A DNA stretch of 64,000 bases from Clostridium cavendishii DSM 21758 (GTDB taxonomy: Bacteria > Bacillota > Clostridia > Clostridiales > Clostridiaceae). A program made the translations under genes and the position numbers. The notes under the pieces are model-generated. The model was not told the origin of the DNA. It searched no databases and worked only from the letters and a program-made list of their open reading frames with translations. The stretch lies in contig NZ_FQZB01000005.1 in the NCBI RefSeq assembly GCF_900141845.1, positions 356,254-420,253 of the forward strand. Reading direction: 5' to 3'. This document shows, one piece after another, positions 41,991 to 49,964 of the stretch (the first letter of the stretch is position 1; every line of letters starts with the position of its first letter).

Positions 41991-42021
41991 AGAAACCTCT
42001 TAATTAATAAGAGGTTTCTTC
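41991..42021 (-). terminator. Terminator after the 127-aa gene
   Basis: 12-bp stem AGAAACCTCTTA/TAAGAGGTTTCT, AT-rich loop; the T-run on the minus strand is weak. Confidence 0.65.
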
Positions 42022-42024
42022 TGT

Positions 42025-42408
42025 CTATTTAACTTTAAAATTCCACTCACCTTTTTGTATTATATTTAAAGCATTTATGTTAAAGTCAATATTTTCCGAT
42101 AGCTTTTCTTTTAAATTAAGATCTTTTTCTTCAAAAGTATAAGTATATACAGATGAACCTTCGTTAGTATGACCTCCGTAATTTTTTCCTCTACATCTTA
42201 TATCTGAAATTTTAGCATCAGTATTGCCAAAATCAATATCAACATCATCAATGTCTTCATTACTTCCGCAAGACCCTATTATAGACTTAGCTAAATAAAA
42301 TACTGAATTCATATAAAAATCCACTATAGCTTCCATGGATTTTTTATTACCCTTTTTAACCTTTGCAAAATGTTTATTTATTATATCTTCCAAAGCTGTC
42401 CCTCCCAT
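42025..42408 (-). CDS. Hypothetical protein
   Basis: A protein of up to 127 aa that I do not recognise. It is acidic in the middle (DIDDVDIDFGNTDAK) with a cysteine (SDIRCRGKN) and ends EWNFKVK. Two starts are possible: ATG 42408 with AAGGTA upstream, or TTG 42393 (MEDIINKHFAKV) with the stronger GGGAGGG 6 nt upstream. It precedes the repeated element and has no operon partner. Confidence 0.5.
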   Translation of the reverse strand: MGGTALEDIINKHFAKVKKGNKKSMEAIVDFYMNSVFYLAKSIIGSCGSNEDIDDVDIDFGNTDAKISDIRCRGKNYGGHTNEGSSVYTYTFEEKDLNLKEKLSENIDFNINALNIIQKGEWNFKVK

Positions 42409-42484
42409 TTTTATACCTTACTAGCTAGTAAATTTTTTACTCTTCACTTATTAATACAACTTATTTTTAAAATTCCTCACATAA

Positions 42485-42630
42485 TTTTAAGTGAAAGTCA
42501 AAATTTTAATTTTGTATCTCGAACTTACTACTTGGTAATTTTAATATTTGGTTGATTTAGTCATTTGAACTTACTCCGTAAGAGCACTTCTATGAATAAT
42601 AATTAATATGAGCTTCGTTTTAAAATAAAT
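42485..42630. repeat. Copy B of a structured repeated element
   Basis: Begins AAGTGAAAGTC, contains the hairpin CAAAATT/AATTTTG, then TCGAACTTACT, and after an AT-rich spacer a second GAACTTACTCC with a partly palindromic ATGAATAATAATTAAT tail. It shares layout and conserved words with 48884-48958 (copy A). It lies in a 258-bp gap without genes. Confidence 0.55.
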
Positions 42631-42634
42631 TTAA

Positions 42635-42660
42635 AACCCCCATAAGTTTAACTTATGGGA
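42635..42660 (-). terminator. Terminator after the UPF0158 gene
   Basis: CCCATAAGT/ACTTATGGG stem with a 3-nt loop, followed on the minus strand by a T-rich tail. Confidence 0.8.
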
Positions 42661-42666
42661 GTATTT

Positions 42667-43122
42667 TTACTTAAACCCTATATTGTTTTTGATACACCAA
42701 GACTTTGCAAGTTCTATAAAAAAATTATCCTTAAAGTCAAACCATTCATTAGAACCTAATACTGTATCAAATTTACTTCTGATTTTAGAAATATCAGTAT
42801 TTGTTTCTAATTCTTTATTTATTTCAGCTTTTAAATCATTTTCTAAGGTGTTAACATAGCTTTTTAAAACAGCTAAATCATCAAACTCATCCTTTTCAGG
42901 TAGTTCTATATAATCATCATTATTCTCTACGATATCATATGCTATTTCTACTGCTCCCTGTTGCCATTCCGGGAATGTATCTACAGGGACTTTAGTTTTC
43001 GCAGCTACTAACTCTCTGTAAACTAGAGATATTACATCTCCATTCTTTTTATTATAATAAGCGCCACCCTTTTCATCTAAAAAGTCCATAGCATATAATA
43101 TATCTTCTAATATTACGTTCAT
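42667..43122 (-). CDS. UPF0158 family protein
   Basis: A 151-aa protein. The family signature is YYNKKNGDVISL near residue 22, ELPEKDEFDD near 72 and the C-terminal LAKSWCIKNNI. Members are common in Firmicutes and uncharacterised. It begins 3 nt after the alarmone synthetase gene ends, and its AAAAGGAGA ribosome binding site lies inside that gene, so the two are translationally linked. Confidence 0.78.
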   Translation of the reverse strand: MNVILEDILYAMDFLDEKGGAYYNKKNGDVISLVYRELVAAKTKVPVDTFPEWQQGAVEIAYDIVENNDDYIELPEKDEFDDLAVLKSYVNTLENDLKAEINKELETNTDISKIRSKFDTVLGSNEWFDFKDNFFIELAKSWCIKNNIGFK

Positions 43123-43125
43123 AAA

Positions 43126-43932
43126 TTAATCTCCTTTTAAATCAGAACGAAGCTTAAGTATTTCTTCATCCTTCTCTTGTATTACTTTTTTATATTTAAT
43201 ATCTAAATCCTTTAAATTTTTGCTAAGTAAATTAATAAGCGAAGCCATTTCATCTGCACTACCAGCAATTCTATTAAAAAGTAATAGATTAGAGGCTAAA
43301 ACCTCTGGAATTTCTTTATGTGAATATCTAAGCTTATGATCTATTTCACCATAGCCTTCTTCAAAAATAGTTCTAACTTGTATTTCAGCTATAACTTTTT
43401 GGCTAGTTGGATAAAATTCTATAAGGTAATGAACAGAACGATAACCTGACTTTCTTGATTTAATTTCTATTCCTAATTCCTCGAAGCAACTTGTGTCATC
43501 TCCATCTCTTATATTAGCGGTTATTTCTATGACTTTCCAAGTATTTAATATAAATTTATGAATAGTTTCCCATTCTTCTTTAAATATATGTATAGCTCTA
43601 ATACCTATTAAATCATTAATCTCTTCCTTGTAATTATCTACTGAGAACTTAAAATCTTCACCGTATTTTTCTTTTCTATCAGAAGTTTTTCTTATAATCT
43701 TTTCTATTAATCTCTCTGGATTCTTAACTCTAGATTTTACAGAGTGAATTTTAGGATGAGTTCTTAAAATAGTTGAAATAAATTCAGCTTGCGTTTCATA
43801 ATTATCCCTAACTTTAAGAAAATCAGCATATATAGCATCTAATGCTTCTACGCTTATATTATTTTCGGATATTTCTCCACTTTCAAAAGGATATTTTTTC
43901 AAAAACCCTTGAAGATTAAATTTTTTATCCAT
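43126..43932 (-). CDS. Small alarmone synthetase (RelA/SpoT domain, YjbM-like)
   Basis: A 268-aa GTP pyrophosphokinase with only the synthetase domain. It has the RelA/SpoT pieces NDLIGIRAIHIF near 108 (with the catalytic region), KSRKSGYRSVHYLIEF near 158 and VIAEIQVRTIFEEGYGEIDHKLRY near 180. No HD hydrolase or TGS domain is present. The C-terminal ~60 residues form a charged coiled coil (LSKNLKDLDIKYKKV). It should make (p)ppGpp from GTP/GDP and ATP. It is second in an operon after the bactofilin gene (21 nt gap). Confidence 0.92.
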   Translation of the reverse strand: MDKKFNLQGFLKKYPFESGEISENNISVEALDAIYADFLKVRDNYETQAEFISTILRTHPKIHSVKSRVKNPERLIEKIIRKTSDRKEKYGEDFKFSVDNYKEEINDLIGIRAIHIFKEEWETIHKFILNTWKVIEITANIRDGDDTSCFEELGIEIKSRKSGYRSVHYLIEFYPTSQKVIAEIQVRTIFEEGYGEIDHKLRYSHKEIPEVLASNLLLFNRIAGSADEMASLINLLSKNLKDLDIKYKKVIQEKDEEILKLRSDLKGD

Positions 43933-43953
43933 ACCTTCACTCCTATATATAAA

Positions 43954-44694
43954 TTATTCCACTTTTATAGCATTATTAACCTTAGAATTATCTTTTTTAT
44001 CTAATGACCCAGTATATTTTAAATTTTCTATAATACAATTTTTTTGAAGTACTATATTTTTACCTATAACTTTTTTAGCTTTAATATTAGTTAATACTAT
44101 ATCCTCACCTTCTATAGTATCGATTTCTAAATCATTAGAACCACTTGTAAACCTAGAAAAGATACCATTTAAAAGATTAATATTTATGGTTTCCCCTTTT
44201 ATAAACTTTATATTACTATTTTTATTTAATCTTAAATCTATTTTTCCAGCATCTAAAGTTTCTATTCCAATTTGTCCAGAAGCAGTAATAGTTTTGGCTT
44301 TAACTTCAGTAGCGCCTGTATATTTTCCATCTGATATAAAATTTGTACATGTTACACTTCCTGAGCCAACAAGGGTTCCGTTTAAAGTAAAGTCTCTAAA
44401 TTTAATATCACCATTTATTTTACTTTCTCCAACTATTTTAATTGTATTGCCACTAATATCACCATTAACAGTAGTAACACCTTTTAAATCCATTTCCCTT
44501 GTCTTTACATTCCCGTGTATTTCAGTTTCGCCTGTACAAAAAATTTTAGTTGCTTTTACATCCCCATTTAATATGGCGTTATACTCCATTTCTAAATAGT
44601 TATATTCTCCTTCAGATTCAAAAGTAGAAAATTGAAGTTTGGCGCTATTTATCTTCTTATATTTTCTCTCAGTATTTATATTTTCATTAACCAT
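43954..44694 (-). CDS. Polymer-forming cytoskeletal protein (bactofilin family)
   Basis: A 246-aa bactofilin. Its repetitive beta-helix strands repeat at about 16-18 residues, seen in GDVKATKIFCTGETEIHGNV, ISGNTIKIVGESKINGDI and GSGSVTCTNFISDGKYTG. The C-terminal part contains NIKAKKVIGKNIVLQKN. These proteins form filaments at the membrane. The start is the ATG at 44694 with GGGGGAA upstream; an in-frame ATG 63 nt upstream lacks a ribosome binding site. First gene of the operon with the alarmone synthetase and UPF0158. Confidence 0.8.
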   Translation of the reverse strand: MVNENINTERKYKKINSAKLQFSTFESEGEYNYLEMEYNAILNGDVKATKIFCTGETEIHGNVKTREMDLKGVTTVNGDISGNTIKIVGESKINGDIKFRDFTLNGTLVGSGSVTCTNFISDGKYTGATEVKAKTITASGQIGIETLDAGKIDLRLNKNSNIKFIKGETININLLNGIFSRFTSGSNDLEIDTIEGEDIVLTNIKAKKVIGKNIVLQKNCIIENLKYTGSLDKKDNSKVNNAIKVE

Positions 44695-44765
44695 TATTTT
44701 TCCCCCTATAAATTCACCCATAGTATATTTTATATTATTCGATATATATTTTAACATAAAATATA

Positions 44766-44800
44766 TAAAAAGACATCCATTATTTTCTATGGATGTCTTC
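44766..44800 (-). terminator. Hairpin upstream of the bactofilin operon, likely dinB terminator
   Basis: AGACATCCA/TGGATGTCT stem with a 10-nt loop; A-run on the left gives a T-run on the minus strand. It lies between dinB and the bactofilin operon, both on the minus strand. Confidence 0.7.
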
Positions 44801-44892
44801 TGAAATTTTAACTATTCATTTATTAAATAAAGTAATGTAACTACAGCTATATTTTTATAAATAAAAAATTTTAAGGATTAAGATTATTAAGG

Positions 44893-45942
44893 TTAATTAT
44901 TGAAAAATGTAATTTGTTCATTACACTCTTCTGTTAGTGAGGATATAGATAAACCTATAAGCCTTATAGGTTCATTCAATTCTAAACTAAGTAGAATTCT
45001 TAACCCCTCTAAATAAATCTCCTCTTCATTATTTATATAATTATTTAATGTTTTACTCTTTGTATGATTCTCAAAGTGTGAAGTTTTAAGTTTTAATGTT
45101 ATAGTTCTTCCTTTTAAGTTCTTTCTTTTAAGTAAAGATGAAATTCTACTTGAAAAGTATTCTAAATATACTTTAAGCTCTTCCTTATTATCAGTATCTT
45201 GCTTTAAGGTGGTTTCTTTACCTATTGATTTTCTTTCCCGTGTAATTATGACTTCCCTATTATCAATTCCTCTAATTCTTTCATAAATTTCAAGTCCAAA
45301 TTTCCCAAAATACTCTACAAATAATTCTTTAGGAAGTTCTAAAAGTTCTTCTATCTTAAATATTCCTATATTATTTAGTCTATTTACAGCCTTAAATCCT
45401 AAACCATGTACTTTATTTATTGCAAGGGGTTTTAAGATTTCAGGAACCATATCTTCAGTGATAATTTTAAGTCCATTTGGTTTATTCCAATCTGAAGCGA
45501 GTTTTGCCAAAAATTTATTATATGATACGCCAACTGATATATTAAGTCCAAGATTTTTTTTTACCTTTGCTTTTATACTTAAAGCTATTTTTACTGGATC
45601 CTCTTCTAAATCAGTAACATCTAGATATGCCTCGTCTATACTAACACCTTCTACTTTATCTGTAAAAGAATATAATATTTCAAAAATCTTAAGTGATATT
45701 TCTTTATATCTATAAATTCTTGGTGTAATAAAAATTCCATTAGGACATTTATTTCTAGCAATAAATACAGGCATAGCAGATTTTACTCCATATTTTCTGG
45801 CTTCATAAGAGCAAGTAGATACAACTCCACGTTCAGAAGTACCACCTACTATTACAGGTTTTCCTTTTAAACTTATATCATCCATAATTTCAACAGATGC
45901 AAAAAAAGCATCCATATCTACATGTAATATGTTTCTTTCCAT
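44893..45942 (-). CDS. dinB: DNA polymerase IV
   Basis: A 349-aa Y-family translesion polymerase. The catalytic motifs are HVDMDAFFASVE near residue 6 and VSIDEAYLDVT near 100, with the YNKFLAKLASDWNKPNG segment and helix-hairpin-helix VHGLGFKAVNRLNNIGI near 180. The little-finger domain covers about 240-349. GTGAGG is the ribosome binding site. A matching SOS box lies upstream at 46001, so it should be LexA-controlled. Confidence 0.95.
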   Translation of the reverse strand: MERNILHVDMDAFFASVEIMDDISLKGKPVIVGGTSERGVVSTCSYEARKYGVKSAMPVFIARNKCPNGIFITPRIYRYKEISLKIFEILYSFTDKVEGVSIDEAYLDVTDLEEDPVKIALSIKAKVKKNLGLNISVGVSYNKFLAKLASDWNKPNGLKIITEDMVPEILKPLAINKVHGLGFKAVNRLNNIGIFKIEELLELPKELFVEYFGKFGLEIYERIRGIDNREVIITRERKSIGKETTLKQDTDNKEELKVYLEYFSSRISSLLKRKNLKGRTITLKLKTSHFENHTKSKTLNNYINNEEEIYLEGLRILLSLELNEPIRLIGLSISSLTEECNEQITFFNN

Positions 45943-46000
45943 ATAAACCTCACATAAAAATTTAAAATATATTTATAGTATACACTAAATTTAACAATAA

Positions 46001-46012
46001 GAACATATGTTT
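46001..46012. promoter_or_regulatory. SOS (LexA) box upstream of dinB
   Basis: GAACATATGTTT, differing by one base from the lexA box GAACATAAGTTT (38446-38457). It lies about 60 nt upstream of the dinB start. Confidence 0.65.
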
Positions 46013-46036
46013 TAGCTGCGTATTTTTATCATTTTT

Positions 46037-46083
46037 ATCAAAAAAGCACTCTAAATATTCATAATTTAGAATGCTTTTTTGAT
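46037..46083 (-). terminator. Terminator after the M50-like gene
   Basis: 20-bp imperfect stem (one mismatch) from ATCAAAAAAGCACTCTAAAT to its complement, with a T-rich tail on both strands. Confidence 0.82.
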
Positions 46084-46088
46084 AAAGT

Positions 46089-46916
46089 TTACCTTTTAAT
46101 CAAATACAATATGAGGTTTACTATAAGTGGTATAAATGAAAATATTAAAGCTACTATTAAAAATACAGAGATAAATATATTAAATACTAAAATCTTAGAA
46201 TAAATATAATGTATATTAAAGTTAGCTAAATTTAATATTATGCTTAATATAAGCGAAAAAGTATAAATAGCTATAAGTCCACTAATACCTCCCTTAATAT
46301 CAGCTTTGCTTAATGCCATATGAGATGCTATAGATATTATAATAAATAAAAATATCCAAAAGTTTATTGTTTTCAAATTATTAGTATTAAAAATATCTTT
46401 TACAACTTCATTAAATATAGATTTAAATATATCAAAGAAGCTTTCTTCCCCTCCAATATGCACCAACTTAGTTTCATTAAGCAAGAAGTTATAAAGTTTA
46501 TTAAAGCTATCAGACAAAAATATTTTCATAGTTAAAAACATAGTTAATGAACCAAATACTAATGGTCCAATTGCTATAAAGAAGTTACCTATATTTTGAT
46601 ATAAGCTATTCTTATTAAAACTATGTTTTACATAGCCTAAAACACCGTCTTGCTTGCAAGCTTTTGGTCTTAGCAGCTTAACTTCAGTAACAGTGTGTCC
46701 AAAAATTATACACATAAGGAAATGTCCAATTTCATGAATTGGAGTTCCTATAAGCCCTGTGATAAGTACACCTTTAAATCCAATGGCTCGTTGAATAAAA
46801 TAGCTTGCTCTTTTTTCGATTAGTCCAATTATAAATCCAAAGCCTACTATTATGCCTAAAGTATATACAACTTGAATAATACTTATTTTAAGTATATCAA
46901 AAACTATACTTTTCAT
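46089..46916 (-). CDS. Membrane protein with HEIGH metalloprotease motif (M50-like)
   Basis: A 275-aa polytopic membrane protein with about six hydrophobic helices. The motif GTPIHEIGHFLMCIIFGH near residue 58 matches the HExxH zinc site of membrane metalloproteases, including an adjacent GH. The second metal ligand typical of site-2 proteases (an NxxPxxxxDG segment) is not evident; SKADIKGG near 210 contains the only comparable aspartate. It may be a zinc protease or a metal-free relative. GAAGGATGA is the ribosome binding site. No obvious partner gene. Confidence 0.6.
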   Translation of the reverse strand: MKSIVFDILKISIIQVVYTLGIIVGFGFIIGLIEKRASYFIQRAIGFKGVLITGLIGTPIHEIGHFLMCIIFGHTVTEVKLLRPKACKQDGVLGYVKHSFNKNSLYQNIGNFFIAIGPLVFGSLTMFLTMKIFLSDSFNKLYNFLLNETKLVHIGGEESFFDIFKSIFNEVVKDIFNTNNLKTINFWIFLFIIISIASHMALSKADIKGGISGLIAIYTFSLILSIILNLANFNIHYIYSKILVFNIFISVFLIVALIFSFIPLIVNLILYLIKR

Positions 46917-47111
46917 TTGTAATCATCCTTCCATTTTTAAAATCCATAATATATATTATCATATATTTTCTTTTTATTTGTTAATAATTTATGACTATTA
47001 AAATTGAAAGCACTTATAACCAAGCCATAAAAACTATATTATTATAAATATATATGAATTAAACATAAATGGTGATTATAATTTAGTAAGTTTTTTACTT
47101 TAGACTTACAG

Positions 47112-47558
47112 TTATTGTTTACTAGTTATCTTTTTATCAACTCTAGAATTATAAAGTATACCTATAGTTATAATGATAGCACCAATTATCTTATTTGTTG
47201 ATACTGTTTTAAGTAATATATAATCAATAATTATACCTGCTACTATTTGGCCTATGAAAAATAATAATGTACTATATACTACTGGTATTTTAGGTACTAT
47301 TCTATTTGAAGAATAAACTACTGAAACACCTACAACACCACCTAAAAATATATAAAAAGGCATTTTACTAAAGTCATTTAAGCTTAGTTGCATTTTATTA
47401 CCTATAAAAATTACAACAATACTAGTAGTAACTAATCCAACAAAATAGTTTACCAAAGTTGCTTGAAAAACTCCTATCCTCTTCCCAAGAGATGAATTTA
47501 TTATCATAGACAAAGTAGTAAGGATACCACCTATAACAGCTAAAATTACCATAAACAT
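47112..47558 (-). CDS. DMT family transporter subunit (YdcZ/DUF606)
   Basis: A 148-aa membrane protein with four or five helices of the DUF606 (YdcZ-like) family, half-size members of the drug/metabolite transporter superfamily. GGILTTLSMIINSSLGKRIG and YFVGLVTTSIV are typical of the family. Two such genes in tandem usually form a heterodimer; the partner is 47578-47997. The ribosome binding site AGGAGGAAG precedes the ATG. Confidence 0.85.
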   Translation of the reverse strand: MFMVILAVIGGILTTLSMIINSSLGKRIGVFQATLVNYFVGLVTTSIVVIFIGNKMQLSLNDFSKMPFYIFLGGVVGVSVVYSSNRIVPKIPVVYSTLLFFIGQIVAGIIIDYILLKTVSTNKIIGAIIITIGILYNSRVDKKITSKQ

Positions 47559-47577
47559 ATCTATCTTCCTCCTATAT

Positions 47578-47997
47578 TTATATTGTCATTACAATTAACC
47601 CTATAAAAATTATGCTAAATCCAATTAACTTCTTTTTATTAAAGTTGTATTTTGTCATTCCTAAAAAACCATAGTGGTCTACTAAAGAAGAAAATATAAG
47701 TTGTCCAAATACACCTAATGCAGTCGTTAATGCAACTCCTATATAAGTTATAGTTAGAATGTTTGAGATTGTTAAACCAACACCTACTACACCACCTAAA
47801 AATAAATAAAGAGGTATCCTTCCTTTTAAACTTATTTTTATTCTTTTTAATACCATGATAAATGCTATAGCAATTAATCCAACAATATGAATTATTAATA
47901 ATGAATAAGAAAGCCCAACATTATTTAATAATTGACCATTAAAGGTTATCATTATTGAAATTAGCATTCCTACTAAAATAGCTAAAATATTATACAT
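47578..47997 (-). CDS. DMT family transporter subunit (YdcZ/DUF606), partner
   Basis: A 139-aa paralogue of the next gene, with MLISIMITFNGQLLNNVGLSYS at the N-terminus and the same four-helix layout. It starts at the ATG at 47997 with GGAGG upstream, since the in-frame ATG 15 nt earlier precedes that ribosome binding site. The pair is divergent from a Crp/Fnr regulator, and a palindrome lies between them. The transported compound is unknown. Confidence 0.85.
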   Translation of the reverse strand: MYNILAILVGMLISIMITFNGQLLNNVGLSYSLLIIHIVGLIAIAFIMVLKRIKISLKGRIPLYLFLGGVVGVGLTISNILTITYIGVALTTALGVFGQLIFSSLVDHYGFLGMTKYNFNKKKLIGFSIIFIGLIVMTI

Positions 47998-48057
47998 TTT
48001 AAATACCTCCACATATTTAATACTATATAAATAATATTAACAAAATTATTAAAAATA

Positions 48058-48081
48058 TAAATAGGACATTTGTCCTATTTA
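48058..48081. promoter_or_regulatory. Palindromic operator between the transporter pair and its regulator
   Basis: A 24-bp inverted repeat with half-sites TAAATAGGACAT and its complement, mismatched only at the central pair. It lies between divergent genes, about 40 nt upstream of the regulator start and 60 nt upstream of the transporter start, as expected for an autoregulator. Confidence 0.65.
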
Positions 48082-48116
48082 AGTAGTAGTAGTATAATTT
48101 ATTTTGAGGTGGATTT

Positions 48117-48818
48117 ATGAATAAAATTTATGATAAAAACTTAATTCATAAATATTTAAATGAATATAAGTTAAATTGTAATCTAAATAAAGATTTAATA
48201 GCTAATATGGAGATACATAATTTTAAAAAAGGAGAAATGATATGTTGTATTAATACTGAAATGTTTTATATGTATTTTTTAGTTCAAGGAAAAACTAAAG
48301 TGTATACTATGCTTTCAACTGGCAAATCACTTTTATTATGTTTTAATAATCCTTTATCTATAATGGGAGATATAGAATTTACTAATAATCCTTTAGCTGA
48401 TTGTAATGTAATGGCTTTAGAAGATTGTATTTGTTTAGCTATCTCTATAAATAAGATTAAAATGTTTGGTTTTAATGATCCTATTTTTTTACGATTTATT
48501 ATAGATTCATTAGGAGCTAAGTTAAGAAATAATTCTATTTATAGCTCAATAAATATTTTATATCCATTAGAAAATAGATTTGCAAGCTATCTTTTGTCGG
48601 TGATGACATCTAATACTGAGAATAATAATATTGTACATATTGAAGGCCTAAATCATATAGCTGAACTTCTTGGAACCAGTTATAGACATCTAAACAGAGT
48701 AATTAAAGATTTATCAGATAAAAAGATAATTAAAAAGTCAAAAAATTTAATAATTATATATGATTTGTATAAAATTAAATCCCTTGCTCAAGATATATAT
48801 AATAAAAATTGCACATAA
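48117..48818 (+). CDS. Crp/Fnr family regulator (YeiL-like)
   Basis: A 233-aa regulator with an N-terminal cNMP-type cupin (residues 25-135, FYMYFLVQGKTKVYTMLSTGKSLLLCF) and a C-terminal winged helix (about 170-225, with LNHIAELLGTSYRHLNRVIKDL). No cysteine pattern for an iron-sulphur cluster is evident, although cysteines are present near residues 20, 42 and 86. GAGGTGG is the ribosome binding site. It probably controls the divergent DMT transporter pair through the palindrome at 48058-48081. Confidence 0.8.
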   Translation: MNKIYDKNLIHKYLNEYKLNCNLNKDLIANMEIHNFKKGEMICCINTEMFYMYFLVQGKTKVYTMLSTGKSLLLCFNNPLSIMGDIEFTNNPLADCNVMALEDCICLAISINKIKMFGFNDPIFLRFIIDSLGAKLRNNSIYSSINILYPLENRFASYLLSVMTSNTENNNIVHIEGLNHIAELLGTSYRHLNRVIKDLSDKKIIKKSKNLIIIYDLYKIKSLAQDIYNKNCT

Positions 48819-48821
48819 AAA

Positions 48822-48958
48822 AGTATTATATAATTTTCCTTTTACTGAAATTTAAGTAATCGAAAATTATATAATACTACTCATAAGTGAGAATCCAAAT
48901 TTTAATTTGGACATTCGAACTTACTCCTATGAATGATAATGAATAGGAGTTTCCTTTA
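48822..48958. repeat. Copy A of a structured repeated element
   Basis: A 17-bp inverted repeat (arms 48822-48838 and 48862-48878) is followed by AAGTGAGAATCC, the hairpin CCAAATT/AATTTGG, then ACATTCGAACTTACT and the hairpin CTCCTAT/ATAGGAG. The words AAGTGA, the first hairpin and CGAACTTACT recur at 42485-42630 with compensatory changes in the hairpin. Confidence 0.6.
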
Positions 48959-48994
48959 AATTAATTTATCTAATAATTACAAAAATTATAAAAA

Positions 48995-49960
48995 TTAATA
49001 AAGAAGTTGTAGTCTTTTTATATGTTTTTTAACTATTTTTTTCTTTTTTCCTGTATTCTTAACAACAGTATCTATACGTAATTTGTTATTTGTAGATACT
49101 GTTTTATTATATTCCTTTGCAATTAATAGAAAATTTACAATCCCTTTTTCATCATTTATACCTATGACTTCTTTTAAAATGTCTAAATCTTTATCTTTCA
49201 TAGTATTTAAATCATAATTATGTCTATATAATATACCAATACTGCAATCATCTGTAGTTCTTTCTGAAAGCTTCCTTATTAAATCATCTTGCAAAAATTT
49301 TTTGAAATCACTTTTGCCAAGTCGAGCTTTAGCCTGAAATATTTTAGTATTTGCTAACGCTAAACTTTTAGTAGCTTTCTTATATAAACTATTTGTTCCT
49401 CCATCAGACATGACAATAAAACCTTCCACCTCATTTACATGACCTTTAAACAATCTAAAATGATTATATACATTAGGCATTGTAAAGAAATAGGTTGTAT
49501 TTGACGTTTCTCCATTCTCAGGTTCTGATAAAAGTCTTACTGCTCCATTTTTATAATATGCAATAAGTCCATCTCCTATATGCCCTATTATAAAATTATT
49601 ATCTTTTATAGCCACAAATAATAATGTAGCAGAAAAATCTTTTATGCTTGAGGAATTATACTTTTCACAGACATTATTTATTTCATCAAGTAATGAAGAA
49701 ATTATAAATTCTTTGAATTGTAATGCCTCCATAGTATAAAAATTATCAAAGTTAGATTTCATGAGTTTAATTATTGTTTTAGTAGCTATTTTAGAACCTA
49801 CATTAGATAATCTACAAGATCCAGCACCATCACTTAATGATAAAATAGCATTAGATTTATCAACATAACAACATACATTATCTTGACATGGAATGCCCTT
49901 TTTTTTATGAAGACTACCTTGTATTTTAGAACATTCCCCAACCCATCTTTTTATATTCAT
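48995..49960 (-). CDS. PP2C family protein phosphatase (TerY-P triad)
   Basis: A 321-aa PPM/PP2C-type metal-dependent serine/threonine phosphatase. The metal-binding residues are in SLSDGAGSCRLSN near 42, GHIGDGLIAYY near 125, VMSDGGTNSLY near 182 and TTDDCSIGI near 234. The C-terminal 90 residues are lysine-rich with no catalytic motif. It starts 4 nt after the VWA gene ends, so it is translated in coupling. Its target is probably the kinase or the VWA protein encoded in the same operon. Confidence 0.85.
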   Translation of the reverse strand: MNIKRWVGECSKIQGSLHKKKGIPCQDNVCCYVDKSNAILSLSDGAGSCRLSNVGSKIATKTIIKLMKSNFDNFYTMEALQFKEFIISSLLDEINNVCEKYNSSSIKDFSATLLFVAIKDNNFIIGHIGDGLIAYYKNGAVRLLSEPENGETSNTTYFFTMPNVYNHFRLFKGHVNEVEGFIVMSDGGTNSLYKKATKSLALANTKIFQAKARLGKSDFKKFLQDDLIRKLSERTTDDCSIGILYRHNYDLNTMKDKDLDILKEVIGINDEKGIVNFLLIAKEYNKTVSTNNKLRIDTVVKNTGKKKKIVKKHIKRLQLLY

Positions 49961-49964
49961 AAAC

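Noticed and set aside
48116..48260. Fnr-type iron-sulphur cysteine motif in the Crp/Fnr regulator
   Set aside because: The cysteines are scattered and do not form the usual N-terminal cluster spacing.
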